A DNA stretch of 64,000 nucleotides from Bacteriovoracaceae bacterium UBA3083 (lineage in GTDB: Bacteria > Bdellovibrionota > Bacteriovoracia > Bacteriovoracales > Bacteriovoracaceae): assembly GCA_002366565.1 (NCBI GenBank), contig DFBJ01000012.1, positions 434,001 through 498,000 of the forward strand. Direction: 5' to 3'. Position numbers and translations under genes: made by a program. The notes under the pieces are model-generated. The model saw nothing but the letters and a program-made list of their open reading frames with translations. It was not told the DNA's origin and did no database searches. How positions within the stretch are numbered: position 1 is the stretch's first letter; each line of letters starts with the position of its first letter. Below, piece by piece: positions 16,123-25,445 of the stretch.

Positions 16123-19100
16123 AAATAATAACCCTTTTCAACTCATCAATTTTAATAGGCTTTGAAACATGGTCAATCATACCAACGTCATAGCACTTCT
16201 TCTTATCTTCTTCTAATACATTCGCTGTCATGGCGACAATAGGCGGAGCCTTTTCTTTATAAATTTTGATAATATTATCTGTGGCCGTAATTCCATCCAT
16301 AATTGGCATTTGCATATCCATAAAAATCAGAGTGAATGGGTTATCAATAGACTTTTCGATAATAGATAGTGCTTCTTCACCATTTGAAGCAATTGTACAC
16401 TTGTAGCCTAGCTTCCCTAACATCATAGATGCAATTTTTTGATTAACTAAATTATCTTCAACGAGAAGAATATTACAAGGATACTCAACTGCAAAACTAC
16501 TATCAATTTTCTTTCTTAATACTTCTTTCTTGATAATAACATCTTGGTTATTTTCACCAATCATTAAAGGTATTTTAAATGTGAAGCAAGATCCATTATT
16601 AATGGAAGATTTTAAATCTATCTTTCCTCCCATTAAATCAATCAAGCTTGAGCATATAGAAAGCCCAAGCCCTGTTCCACCATAACGCCTTGTAGTTGAA
16701 GAATCTGCTTGAGAGAAGGCCTCAAACATTCTATCTTGTATCTCTTTTTTTATACCAATTCCTGTATCAATAACAGAGATAGATAAAGTAATCTTATTAG
16801 GTCCTTCATTTATTGCTCGTACTTCAACTTTTATACTACCTTTACTTGTGAACTTAACAGCATTAGATAAAAAGTTTAGAAGAACTTGTCTTATTCTCGT
16901 TGCATCTCCAACTAAAAAACGAGGAACATCTTTATCAATATCACTTATAAGGTCTATACCTTTTTCAGAAGTTGTACTTGAGAATAGAAAAATTGTATTT
17001 TCAACACAATCTCTAATATCAAAGTCTCGATATTCTAATTCAAATTTACCAGCATCAATCTTACTTAAATCTAGAATGTCATTCAATATAGTCATAAGAA
17101 TACTTCCAGACGATTGAATTGTTTCTATCATTTCTACTTGCTCATTAGTAAGGTCTGAGTCGGCTAGAAGAGAGATCATTCCAAGAATTCCATTCATTGG
17201 TGTTCTAATCTCATGAGACATATTAGCTAAGAAGCTAGACTTTGCTTTATTAGAACCTTCTGCATCTTCTTTTGCTTTAATCAATTCTTTTTGAACTAGA
17301 ATTTCTTTTGTACAGTCCCAGTTAACTCCAAGTATTTTTGTAGCACGTCCTTCAATGTCTCGAACAACATCCGCCATAGCTTTAATATATTTAACTTTTC
17401 CTTTCTTTGTTATTATTCTAAAACTTGCTTCATGCCTGTCATGATATTTTAATGTTTCAATGAATTCTAACTGTGCCTTTTCTTTGTCTTCAGGGTGAAT
17501 TAAATCTTCCCAGATATGATAATCAGATTCATAGTCCGCTTTTTCAATCTCCCATAGAGCATACATACTACTATCCCACTCAATTCTTTTTTCATTAGGA
17601 TATAGTGTCCAAAGAGCAACACCAGTACTTTCTAGAATAATATTCTTTTCATATTCTTTTTCATTTTTTATCTCTTCAAGCTTCATGTAGGCAATCATTT
17701 CAGAGATTACTTGAATGAGAGGATGTATATATTCATAAAACTCTAAGTTATATTTCTTAGAATTAGATCCAATGAGCATAATTAGACTATCGTGCCCCTT
17801 AGCATAAGTAGGAAAGCCAATATAGTTGGAAACTCCCTCTATGAGCAAGTCTTCATTTTGAGAATAGTCACTTATGTAATGACTTCCAGACTTGAATACA
17901 TTATCAAAAATGCCTATAATCTTTTCTTTCTTTTTAATTAATTTTGAAAGTTCTGAACTATAAAGAACTCTTAAATGTTGCTTATTATCATCAAAGTGTG
18001 CCAAAACGCCTATGTTAGAATCACAAATCTTTAATAGCGAATAAAATGCATACTCATAAAAACTTTTGTGATCATTTTTAAATGTTATATATCTCTCTCT
18101 AACATTTTTTATAGCTGTCTCAAGTCTTTCTTTCTTTTTAATAGTACTGATATCTGCAAATGTCCCTGAAAAATGTATTGGCCTTCCTTCCTTATCTCTT
18201 TTTACGATAACACCTTGATCAAGAATATAGACCCAATCTCCATTCTTATGCCGAACCCTGTAGACACTCCTATACTCACTTCTATTACCATCTAGAAAGT
18301 TAAGCATATCTTCTGTAGCTTGCTCAATATCTTCTGTATGAATTCTAGATAATCGAGCCTCTATATTATGATCAAAGTCATCTTTATTTAACCCAAGAAT
18401 TTCTGCCCATCTAGCATCATAAACGACAGAATTGTCTTCTAAGTCCCAGTCCCATAGACCCAACTTAGCATTATCGATACTGACATCTACATACTTACTT
18501 AATTCAAGAAGCTTTATTTCATTGATCTTATATTTAGTAATATCTTGAAAAGTCCCTACCAGCTTTGTAACAACACCGTCTTCAACAATAGCTCTCCCAA
18601 CAGAGCGAACCCACTTACTATGACCAAAATTATCTTTAAATTCGAAGACATCATCAAAAGGTTCTTGTTTTTCAATACATAGATCCATTAGTTTTTTTAA
18701 CTTCTCTCTTGATTCTTTTCTATAATTTGATAGTCCATCAAATTTTGAAGTGGGTGTTCCTATTTCAATTCCATAGATCCTATAAACTTCATCTGTCCAA
18801 ACAACAGCAGAAGTCTTTAAGTCTAATTCCCAACCACCTGTTGCAGACATTCGTTCAACTTCTTGCAAACGTTTTTTAGTAACAAGAAGTTCTAAATTAT
18901 TTAGTCTTTGAGTAAAGAGAGAGATAATATTATTTGATAGTGCTTTTAAGCATGAAAGTTGATCTTCTGTAAGCTTCTTTGGTTCGTGATCTATTACACA
19001 CAGGGTACCAATCCTAAATCCATCAGGAGTAACAAGTGGAGTTCCTACGTAGAATCTAACTCTTGGCTCTCCTAAAAGAAGAGGGTTATCACAAAATCTT

Positions 19101-19387
19101 TCATCCTCTTTTGCATCCTCAACTATAAATACGTCATCTGACATAATTGCATGTCCACAGTATGAAATATCTCGAGGAGTCTCCCTAGCATCAAGTCCGT
19201 AATGAGACTTAAACCACTGTCTATCTTTATCCACCAAACTAATAAGAGAGATTTTAGTTCCACAGATATTTGCAGCAATTTTTGTAATATCATCAAAGGA
19301 TTGCTCAACTTCTGTATCAAGAAGTTGATATCTTTCAAGTGCAGCTAAGCGCTCTTTTTCGTTACTAGGTATTGGTGCTTTTTTCAT
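16112..19387 (-). CDS. hybrid sensor histidine kinase (GAF-PAS-PAS-GAF-PAS-HisKA-HATPase-REC)
   Basis: A 1091-residue cytoplasmic hybrid kinase without evident membrane segments. Order (approximate): GAF 20-155 (ISYCGHAIM, FYVGTPLVTPDGFRIGTLCV); PAS 175-285 and 290-425, each closed by a PAC-like GTFQDIT or GTFADIS; a degenerate GAF-like region 430-590; PAS 595-710; HisKA with phospho-acceptor His in FLANMSHEIRTPMNGILGMI; ATPase domain with NFLSNAVKFT, VIDTGIGI and RRYGGTGLGLSI; C-terminal receiver with LLVEDN, phospho-Asp in IFMDMQMPIMDG and Lys in VSKPI. All catalytic boxes are intact. It probably senses intracellular redox state or small ligands and passes phosphate to an unlinked Hpt protein. 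It follows the giant-kinase gene after a 150-base gap. Confidence 0.92.
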   Translation of the reverse strand: MKKAPIPSNEKERLAALERYQLLDTEVEQSFDDITKIAANICGTKISLISLVDKDRQWFKSHYGLDARETPRDISYCGHAIMSDDVFIVEDAKEDERFCDNPLLLGEPRVRFYVGTPLVTPDGFRIGTLCVIDHEPKKLTEDQLSCLKALSNNIISLFTQRLNNLELLVTKKRLQEVERMSATGGWELDLKTSAVVWTDEVYRIYGIEIGTPTSKFDGLSNYRKESREKLKKLMDLCIEKQEPFDDVFEFKDNFGHSKWVRSVGRAIVEDGVVTKLVGTFQDITKYKINEIKLLELSKYVDVSIDNAKLGLWDWDLEDNSVVYDARWAEILGLNKDDFDHNIEARLSRIHTEDIEQATEDMLNFLDGNRSEYRSVYRVRHKNGDWVYILDQGVIVKRDKEGRPIHFSGTFADISTIKKKERLETAIKNVRERYITFKNDHKSFYEYAFYSLLKICDSNIGVLAHFDDNKQHLRVLYSSELSKLIKKKEKIIGIFDNVFKSGSHYISDYSQNEDLLIEGVSNYIGFPTYAKGHDSLIMLIGSNSKKYNLEFYEYIHPLIQVISEMIAYMKLEEIKNEKEYEKNIILESTGVALWTLYPNEKRIEWDSSMYALWEIEKADYESDYHIWEDLIHPEDKEKAQLEFIETLKYHDRHEASFRIITKKGKVKYIKAMADVVRDIEGRATKILGVNWDCTKEILVQKELIKAKEDAEGSNKAKSSFLANMSHEIRTPMNGILGMISLLADSDLTNEQVEMIETIQSSGSILMTILNDILDLSKIDAGKFELEYRDFDIRDCVENTIFLFSSTTSEKGIDLISDIDKDVPRFLVGDATRIRQVLLNFLSNAVKFTSKGSIKVEVRAINEGPNKITLSISVIDTGIGIKKEIQDRMFEAFSQADSSTTRRYGGTGLGLSICSSLIDLMGGKIDLKSSINNGSCFTFKIPLMIGENNQDVIIKKEVLRKKIDSSFAVEYPCNILLVEDNLVNQKIASMMLGKLGYKCTIASNGEEALSIIEKSIDNPFTLIFMDMQMPIMDGITATDNIIKIYKEKAPPIVAMTANVLEEDKKKCYDVGMIDHVSKPIKIDELKRVIISNC

Positions 19388-19537
19388 ATTTTTCTCAAGT
19401 AATAAATTTTATTAGTTTATCGACATTTCTAGCTAAATCATTAAGATTCCAGCTAATACAAGAAAAATTAAGCACTATATTACACATTAACTGACTATTT
19501 CACATCAGAATCGTTTTTTAGAATATTGAGTTATTAA

Positions 19538-22500
19538 TTATTCAACGTATGGAAGCTCAAGGATAAAGAGTGCGCCCATTTGAGGACCGTCTGACTTGGC
19601 AACAAGAGTTCCTCCAAGATTCTGTGCAACAATTGATGAGTTATGGAGCCCATAACCACTATGAGCATCATCTGTAGAGTATCCAGGAGAGAAAGCAGAG
19701 CTTAGAACAGACTCATCCATCCCAATTCCATTGTCTCCAACTTCAATTATGATTCTCTTACCTCTTACTTTGATTGAGGTATGAACTTGGGCAGCTCTAT
19801 CAGTTTTCTGACAAGATTTTATAGAGTTTGAATATATATTAATTAATATATTTTTTACTTTCTCAAAATCTAACTTTACTTCTTCTTTCACCTCTATATT
19901 AACGGAGTGTTTTACATTGTCTTTTAGTCCTGAAAAAGATGAAGCTTCCTCTACTAATTGTAATAAATCAGAACTTTCTAAAAGAGCAAACCCATAATTA
20001 TTCTTATTTTCTTCTCTTATCATTTTCATCATAATTCTAAGTTTATCTTCAATTTTATGAACTCTACTACTCTGCTCTTCCACAAACTCAGCAGAAACGA
20101 CTTCAATTCCCTTTAGAAAATTGACTAACCTTTTTCCAACAGGATCGTTTTCAATGAACTCAGTAATTGGTCCGTCGTAAGATTCGATCTTAGTAATTAA
20201 AGCATTTAAAACTTCTAGAGAACTATCATTTTTAAGCTTTCTTTTCATAATATCGAATTGTCCCAATAAATACATTGAGCTATTTCCAACATTATGCAGA
20301 ACATTTGCAGCGACTTCGGCCCTACCTGCATCCTTTGCACTATCAATGATCTCACGTTGAGCAAGCTTAAGCTCTTGTGCAATCGCTTGTGCTTTATCCC
20401 TCTCATTCTTTAATTCTCTAGTTCTCAAAGATACTTGATTCTCAAGCTCAATATTAAAAAGGGTTAGTTTTTCAAACATTTCAATATTATCTAAAGACAT
20501 TTCTAGTTGTTGAACTAATAAATTTATAATCTTAAGGTTATCAATATTGAAATGATCTTTATCTTTACTATTGATAAGGATTAATACTGAATTAGACGAT
20601 ATTGGATAACATAATATTGCATAGTCATTATCACCATGAACATCAACTAGTCTTGAATGGTCTATGTTATTTGTACAAAGTTTAGTATTTGTTCTATAGA
20701 CATAATTTACAAGGGGCTGAAGGTCATCTACACTTTCACCAATATGTAATGACTCAACAAGGTCTTTATCATTCTGACTCGTAAAGAAATAGCCAATATC
20801 TGCTCCTGAAGTATTTAGGAGTATAGAGAGCGATTTATTAATCAATGCATCTCTATCGATTTTATTATCTAAATTCTTACCAGAACTAAGAATAACACCT
20901 AAATTAAAACTTAGGTCTTCACCACTTGATTTATTAGAACTTATATCAGTGTCTTTATAATTCAGTGCTAACGCCTTAGCACCCCATTCATAGAAAATTC
21001 TTTGAGAACGCTCTCTATAAAAATTTGAAATTTCACTTTTAGCTTGAGCATTTTTCCAATGATAACTTAAACGCTTATAGACTAATGCCTTAATATGGTG
21101 AAATCCTGACGTAAGAGCTTGTTCTCTAGATTTCTCTAAATACTCAACCCCCTGGTAAAAATCACCTTGTAGTATACTTAACTCTCCGAGAATAAGACTA
21201 TTAAATGAACTAAAATTATCAGGACAAGAAATACTTAAAGCTTCAATACGAGATAACTTATCGTAAAAAACAGTAGAGCTTAAAGAATCTCCATCCTCTG
21301 CATTCACAAGAATCAAAAATGCCTTACAGAAATCATCATAAAAATTAGTACTTACAGAGTAAGAATATGGAAGATAATCTATTGATTCATCAATAATAGA
21401 ATTTGCTTCTGAAAAACGACCTTCTAGAATTAACGTAAATGTTTTTACTGACAAATACATACTTAGTGCCATTAAACTATTTGATTCATGACAGCGTGAA
21501 ACGAATACCTCATGAGAAGGTAGGTCTATTCCATTATCAAAGATTTCAGAATTACCAAGTTCATCAACTAATATAGCGATACCAGTAAGTGTATCGACAC
21601 CTAATTGATTAGGATGATTTGTACAGTATTCAATTCCTGATACTATATCTTTTTTTAGTTTATTTAAATTACGAGCTCTAAAGAACTGATTATATGGTTT
21701 AAAAAGCTTTATAAAACCTGCCCAAAGATACTCGCCCGCATCATGGCCTGCAGAAAACCCTCTTTCGTTATACTTATCGCCCTCACCAATATGTTGAGTC
21801 CAAAACTGAACATGGTTGGCCATTGTGTGACATGCACGACAAATTTGCCCGAGGTGATTATATTTCTCAGCAATAGCTATACCTAATTCGCAAAACTTCC
21901 TTCCAAGTTCATGTTCATTAAAAGAACATAAGACAATCCCATAAGAAGCGAAACCTTTTGCAGATTCAGGAAGAGAACCGAACTCTATTGATGTTTGAAC
22001 CATTCTTGCAACAACGATGCAATACAAGTCGATATTACTTAAGTAACATGGAGAATCTAAGTTAATGAAAATATTCATCGCAATTTTCATTTTCTCATCA
22101 GATAATTCTTTTGAACGTTTCAAAGAAAGAATATCTCGCCCATGAACCATATCTGTAACTTTCTTTAATTCAAGCTGAACAGATTTTTTAACATCACCTT
22201 CAGGCAAGAATATATCAAGTAACGAAAGGGCCTTCCTCCCTTCTTCTATAGCATCAGCATATCTTCCTTGAGCCGTAAACTGAATGACTAATTGATTTAG
22301 TAACAGAGCTTTCGTTATCTTATTCAAGTCTTCATCTAAGTGTGAATTAACATACTTCTCTGAATCATCATATTTACCGTTTAAATAAAGAGATTCTGAT
22401 TTTTCTAATATAATTTTCGAAAACAAACTATAGTTGTTCTTAATGTAGCTTTTTAACTTATCCGCCATATCTAAATATACGAGGGACTGACTAAAAGCAG

Positions 22501-23851
22501 TAGATTTTTTAGAGTAATAGGATGCCTCTAAATTTAACTCTACTAACTCAACAAGCTCTTCTCGAGAGTGAAGATCGATACTAAGATTTAAATGATTAGC
22601 AATCTCTGTAATATCTTCAAGCTCTTCTTTTTTTAAATTATCTAACAAGTGCCGACCTACATCTTTATGAATTAATATACGATCAGATGCATTTATAAGT
22701 TCATAAGCGGCTTCTTGTATACGGTCATGTGAAAAGTTGATTCTATTATCAAATAAATTAATATAAGAAAGTTCACTCATCAATTTTATAGATCTTCTAA
22801 CTTCGGACTCTTTAGAGTCGAAAATATCTAAGAGTAGAGATAACTTTATATCATTTCCAAGCACAGAGCAGATTGAAAGGAAATTCTGGTTAACTTCATC
22901 TAAAGATTTCATCTCTTTCAATAGAATATCAACAACATTATCTGAAATAGACTGAAGATTGAGTTTTTCTAAATCACAGTACCATTTATCATTATCCTTA
23001 CTTATAATATTTTCTAACTTGGCATATTTTAAAAACTGAAGAATATGAAAAGGATTACCTGCAGTTTTATCAACAACACACTTCAAAAGATCTGAGTTAA
23101 AGCTGCATCCCTCAAACATATCGTCTAAAAGAGATAAAATATCTTCATTACCTAATGGCCCAACTTTATACACAGAAAAATCATTTGAACTTGAGTCAGT
23201 AATTTCATGAAGAGGATGATCAGAACTTACATTATCTCTATAAGCACCTATAAATAAGAAGTTATTTAATTCATCTAAGTTTAGCACTTTCTTCAACAAA
23301 CCAATACTTCTTGCACTTGCCCACTGTAAATCATCAATAAACATGATAATTTTCTTTGTAGAATTACTCGAAATAAACTGAACAAGATTAGTTAGCATTA
23401 ATTCAAATCTGACTTGAGACTCTGTAGGTCCTAGCTCAGTAGGCTCATCAAGAGAACCCAAAATTAATGTTAGCTCAGGTATAACATCTGCAATAACTTT
23501 TGCATTTTGCCCAAGGTGATCTCTTAAATCTCTCCTCCATTCTTCTAACTCACTTTCAGAAGCCGAAAGTATTTCTACAAAAAAAACAGAAATTGCCTTT
23601 AAAAGTGGCTTACCTAAGTTATCATTAGATAGTTGATCAAATTTCCCATGAAGAAGAGTCACATCTTTAGAAGAAAAAGAAGAAATTGCTTTTTTAATAA
23701 TTGAGGTTTTACCGATACCAGACTGACCAGAAAAGAAAATCGCAGAAGTAGATTTATCACCTTTACCCTTAACAGCTTCCTGGATTGCTGCCACTTCAAG
23801 ACTGCGTCCATAAACCACTTGTGATGTATTCAAATGAACTTTATCAGTCAC
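19538..23851 (-). CDS. giant AAA-ATPase/TPR/GAF/histidine kinase
   Basis: A 1437-residue signalling protein of the class with an N-terminal STAND/AAA ATPase. Order: ATPase about 10-300 (Walker A FFSGQSGIGKTSIIKK, Walker B IIMFIDDLQWAS); winged-helix-like linker; a long helical TPR-type region about 430-960; GAF-like domain about 990-1140; coiled coil; kinase core. The phospho-acceptor His lies in EVAANVLHNVGNSSMYLLG, a distinctive H-box, and the ATPase lobe has NIYSNSIKSCQ, EVGDNGIGMDE and HSGYGLHNSSIVAQ. Such proteins usually couple an NTP-driven assembly switch to phosphorylation. Start is GTG 23851 with AGGA seven bases upstream. It follows the receiver gene by nine bases and is presumably its cognate kinase. 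No Ser/Thr kinase domain is present at the N terminus, unlike many relatives. Confidence 0.9.
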   Translation of the reverse strand: MTDKVHLNTSQVVYGRSLEVAAIQEAVKGKGDKSTSAIFFSGQSGIGKTSIIKKAISSFSSKDVTLLHGKFDQLSNDNLGKPLLKAISVFFVEILSASESELEEWRRDLRDHLGQNAKVIADVIPELTLILGSLDEPTELGPTESQVRFELMLTNLVQFISSNSTKKIIMFIDDLQWASARSIGLLKKVLNLDELNNFLFIGAYRDNVSSDHPLHEITDSSSNDFSVYKVGPLGNEDILSLLDDMFEGCSFNSDLLKCVVDKTAGNPFHILQFLKYAKLENIISKDNDKWYCDLEKLNLQSISDNVVDILLKEMKSLDEVNQNFLSICSVLGNDIKLSLLLDIFDSKESEVRRSIKLMSELSYINLFDNRINFSHDRIQEAAYELINASDRILIHKDVGRHLLDNLKKEELEDITEIANHLNLSIDLHSREELVELVELNLEASYYSKKSTAFSQSLVYLDMADKLKSYIKNNYSLFSKIILEKSESLYLNGKYDDSEKYVNSHLDEDLNKITKALLLNQLVIQFTAQGRYADAIEEGRKALSLLDIFLPEGDVKKSVQLELKKVTDMVHGRDILSLKRSKELSDEKMKIAMNIFINLDSPCYLSNIDLYCIVVARMVQTSIEFGSLPESAKGFASYGIVLCSFNEHELGRKFCELGIAIAEKYNHLGQICRACHTMANHVQFWTQHIGEGDKYNERGFSAGHDAGEYLWAGFIKLFKPYNQFFRARNLNKLKKDIVSGIEYCTNHPNQLGVDTLTGIAILVDELGNSEIFDNGIDLPSHEVFVSRCHESNSLMALSMYLSVKTFTLILEGRFSEANSIIDESIDYLPYSYSVSTNFYDDFCKAFLILVNAEDGDSLSSTVFYDKLSRIEALSISCPDNFSSFNSLILGELSILQGDFYQGVEYLEKSREQALTSGFHHIKALVYKRLSYHWKNAQAKSEISNFYRERSQRIFYEWGAKALALNYKDTDISSNKSSGEDLSFNLGVILSSGKNLDNKIDRDALINKSLSILLNTSGADIGYFFTSQNDKDLVESLHIGESVDDLQPLVNYVYRTNTKLCTNNIDHSRLVDVHGDNDYAILCYPISSNSVLILINSKDKDHFNIDNLKIINLLVQQLEMSLDNIEMFEKLTLFNIELENQVSLRTRELKNERDKAQAIAQELKLAQREIIDSAKDAGRAEVAANVLHNVGNSSMYLLGQFDIMKRKLKNDSSLEVLNALITKIESYDGPITEFIENDPVGKRLVNFLKGIEVVSAEFVEEQSSRVHKIEDKLRIMMKMIREENKNNYGFALLESSDLLQLVEEASSFSGLKDNVKHSVNIEVKEEVKLDFEKVKNILINIYSNSIKSCQKTDRAAQVHTSIKVRGKRIIIEVGDNGIGMDESVLSSAFSPGYSTDDAHSGYGLHNSSIVAQNLGGTLVAKSDGPQMGALFILELPYVE

Positions 23852-23860
23852 AGCATCTTC

Positions 23861-24367
23861 CTATTTCAACTTCAAAATATCTTTGCTATTTAAATCGCTC
23901 TCTTTTTCGGACAAGACACCAGTAACCAAATCTACAAATATATTTAAATTAAATGGCTTCATCAACAAGTAAACACTATTAAAATGTTGTGCCATCTCAC
24001 GAATTTGATCTTCAAGATCATGGAAGTAGGCAGTGCTTATTATAATCTTTAAATCCTTAGATGTTTTAGATAATTCTTTCATTACCTCTGCACCATTAAT
24101 CCCTGGAGGCATCAGCATATCTAACACAAGTAAATCCATTGCAGGCTGAGAATCATCCCTCAAAAGAGAAATTGCTTCTTCTCCTTGGTACGCATGAAAA
24201 ATATCAATAAGTGGAGACTTGGAACTCGAATTAACAGACAACTCTTCTAAAAGGCTTTTCCTCAACGACTTCTTCTCATCACGATTAATAGAATCAAGGG
24301 CCATGTTTAAAATATCATGAATATCTTTATCATCATCAATAATTAGAACACGAGACTTATTATCCAT
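23861..24367 (-). CDS. response regulator receiver protein, partner of the giant kinase
   Basis: A 168-residue single receiver: RVLIIDDDKDIHDIL, phospho-Asp in LLVLDMLMPPGINGAEV, Thr/Ser switch in IIISTAYF and Lys in LLMKPFN. An insert of about 20 residues separates helix 1 from strand 2 (RDEKKSLRKSLLEELSVNSS), as in receivers of the type that begin VDDEPDVHEVT. There is no output domain; the tail after residue 150 is short and charged. AAGG precedes the ATG. It is first in a two-gene unit with the 1437-residue kinase, so phosphotransfer between them is likely. Confidence 0.9.
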   Translation of the reverse strand: MDNKSRVLIIDDDKDIHDILNMALDSINRDEKKSLRKSLLEELSVNSSSKSPLIDIFHAYQGEEAISLLRDDSQPAMDLLVLDMLMPPGINGAEVMKELSKTSKDLKIIISTAYFHDLEDQIREMAQHFNSVYLLMKPFNLNIFVDLVTGVLSEKESDLNSKDILKLK

Positions 24368-24650
24368 TTACAACCTTTCACAAGAGCATTTTTTATATCT
24401 AACGCTCTAAATTCTATACTAAAATAGCATTAGAATACATCTTGAAGACTATTGATTTTACCATAATTTAAACCTTAAGAGTTTCACAAGATTAATCTTA
24501 CAAGCTACTGATTTAACATACTCCACAAACCTAAAGAAAAAACAACTAATGTAAAACAAATGGTAACTTAACAAACTGCCTACAAATCTTGCTGAAATAA
24601 AATCTCAAAGTAGACAACTTAAAGATTATAACTATGAAGATAGCAATTTA

Positions 24651-25238
24651 TTATAATGGAATCCCCATGTCAGAAAACTCTTTTGCTGTCATATCAATCA
24701 TCATATCTGTAGCTTCTCTTACTTTAAAATCGGCCATAGTATTCAAAATATCGATATCTTCACCGGCCTTAGTCATATAAAGCTTCTTAGATAAATTACT
24801 TTTTATTGCAACTTTCCCCTCGCAAACACAAAGATACGTATTATCATCACTGGCCTCAACCATATACTTCGTCCCCCTAACTCCAAGAGAAGCAGTCTTT
24901 GATTTGATAATAAAGCTTCTCTTGTTTTTTTTAGTATCTAGAAAATGAAAGAATTTTCCTTTCAAGAGTGAGATGACTGTTACTTTTTTATTATACTTAT
25001 TGAGGGTCATACTTCCATTTCGAATCAAAAAAGTACTTCCTCTATGGCTCTTAATTTGAATAAATGATTTCTTATCCCTAGCTTCTATCGTGTCACCAAT
25101 TTTAAGATCTATCTTATTTAAATTCTCATTTGTGACTTTTATAGTATTTACAAAAACGTCACCATTAAACCTTTGAACTGAAAAATCTTTAGCAAGGATT
25201 GGTAATGATAAAGTAAATAATATTAGAAATAATTTCAT
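24651..25238 (-). CDS. periplasmic FecR-domain protein
   Basis: A 195-residue precursor with a signal peptide (MKLFLILFTLSLPILAKD). The rest is one FecR domain: early strands with VQRFNGDVFVNT and LKIGDTIEAR, then the hallmark SKTASLGVRGTKYMVEAS and a VCEGKVAIKS strand. Classical FecR anti-sigma factors have a transmembrane helix and a cytosolic anti-sigma part; here a cleavable signal replaces both and there is no fecI-type sigma gene nearby, so a periplasmic or peptidoglycan-associated structural role is more likely. AAGGA lies before the ATG. The FecR-barrel fusion at 39213-41054 has the same signature. Confidence 0.85.
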   Translation of the reverse strand: MKLFLILFTLSLPILAKDFSVQRFNGDVFVNTIKVTNENLNKIDLKIGDTIEARDKKSFIQIKSHRGSTFLIRNGSMTLNKYNKKVTVISLLKGKFFHFLDTKKNKRSFIIKSKTASLGVRGTKYMVEASDDNTYLCVCEGKVAIKSNLSKKLYMTKAGEDIDILNTMADFKVREATDMMIDMTAKEFSDMGIPL

Positions 25239-25445
25239 CTAATTCCTTTAGAAGTTAAAAATTGAATCAAATAATTTTCAATTATTTTATGAGATAGGTC
25301 AACAATAAGAATCTAGACAAGAAAAGTAATCTCAATATTTTTCTATTCTTTTATAAATCATCTACGAGGTAAGAACTTGAGCGTCATCAAGGATACTAGA
25401 TTTAAAAAGATTGTTTTTTGATTACTGAGACGTTGTATAAATACT

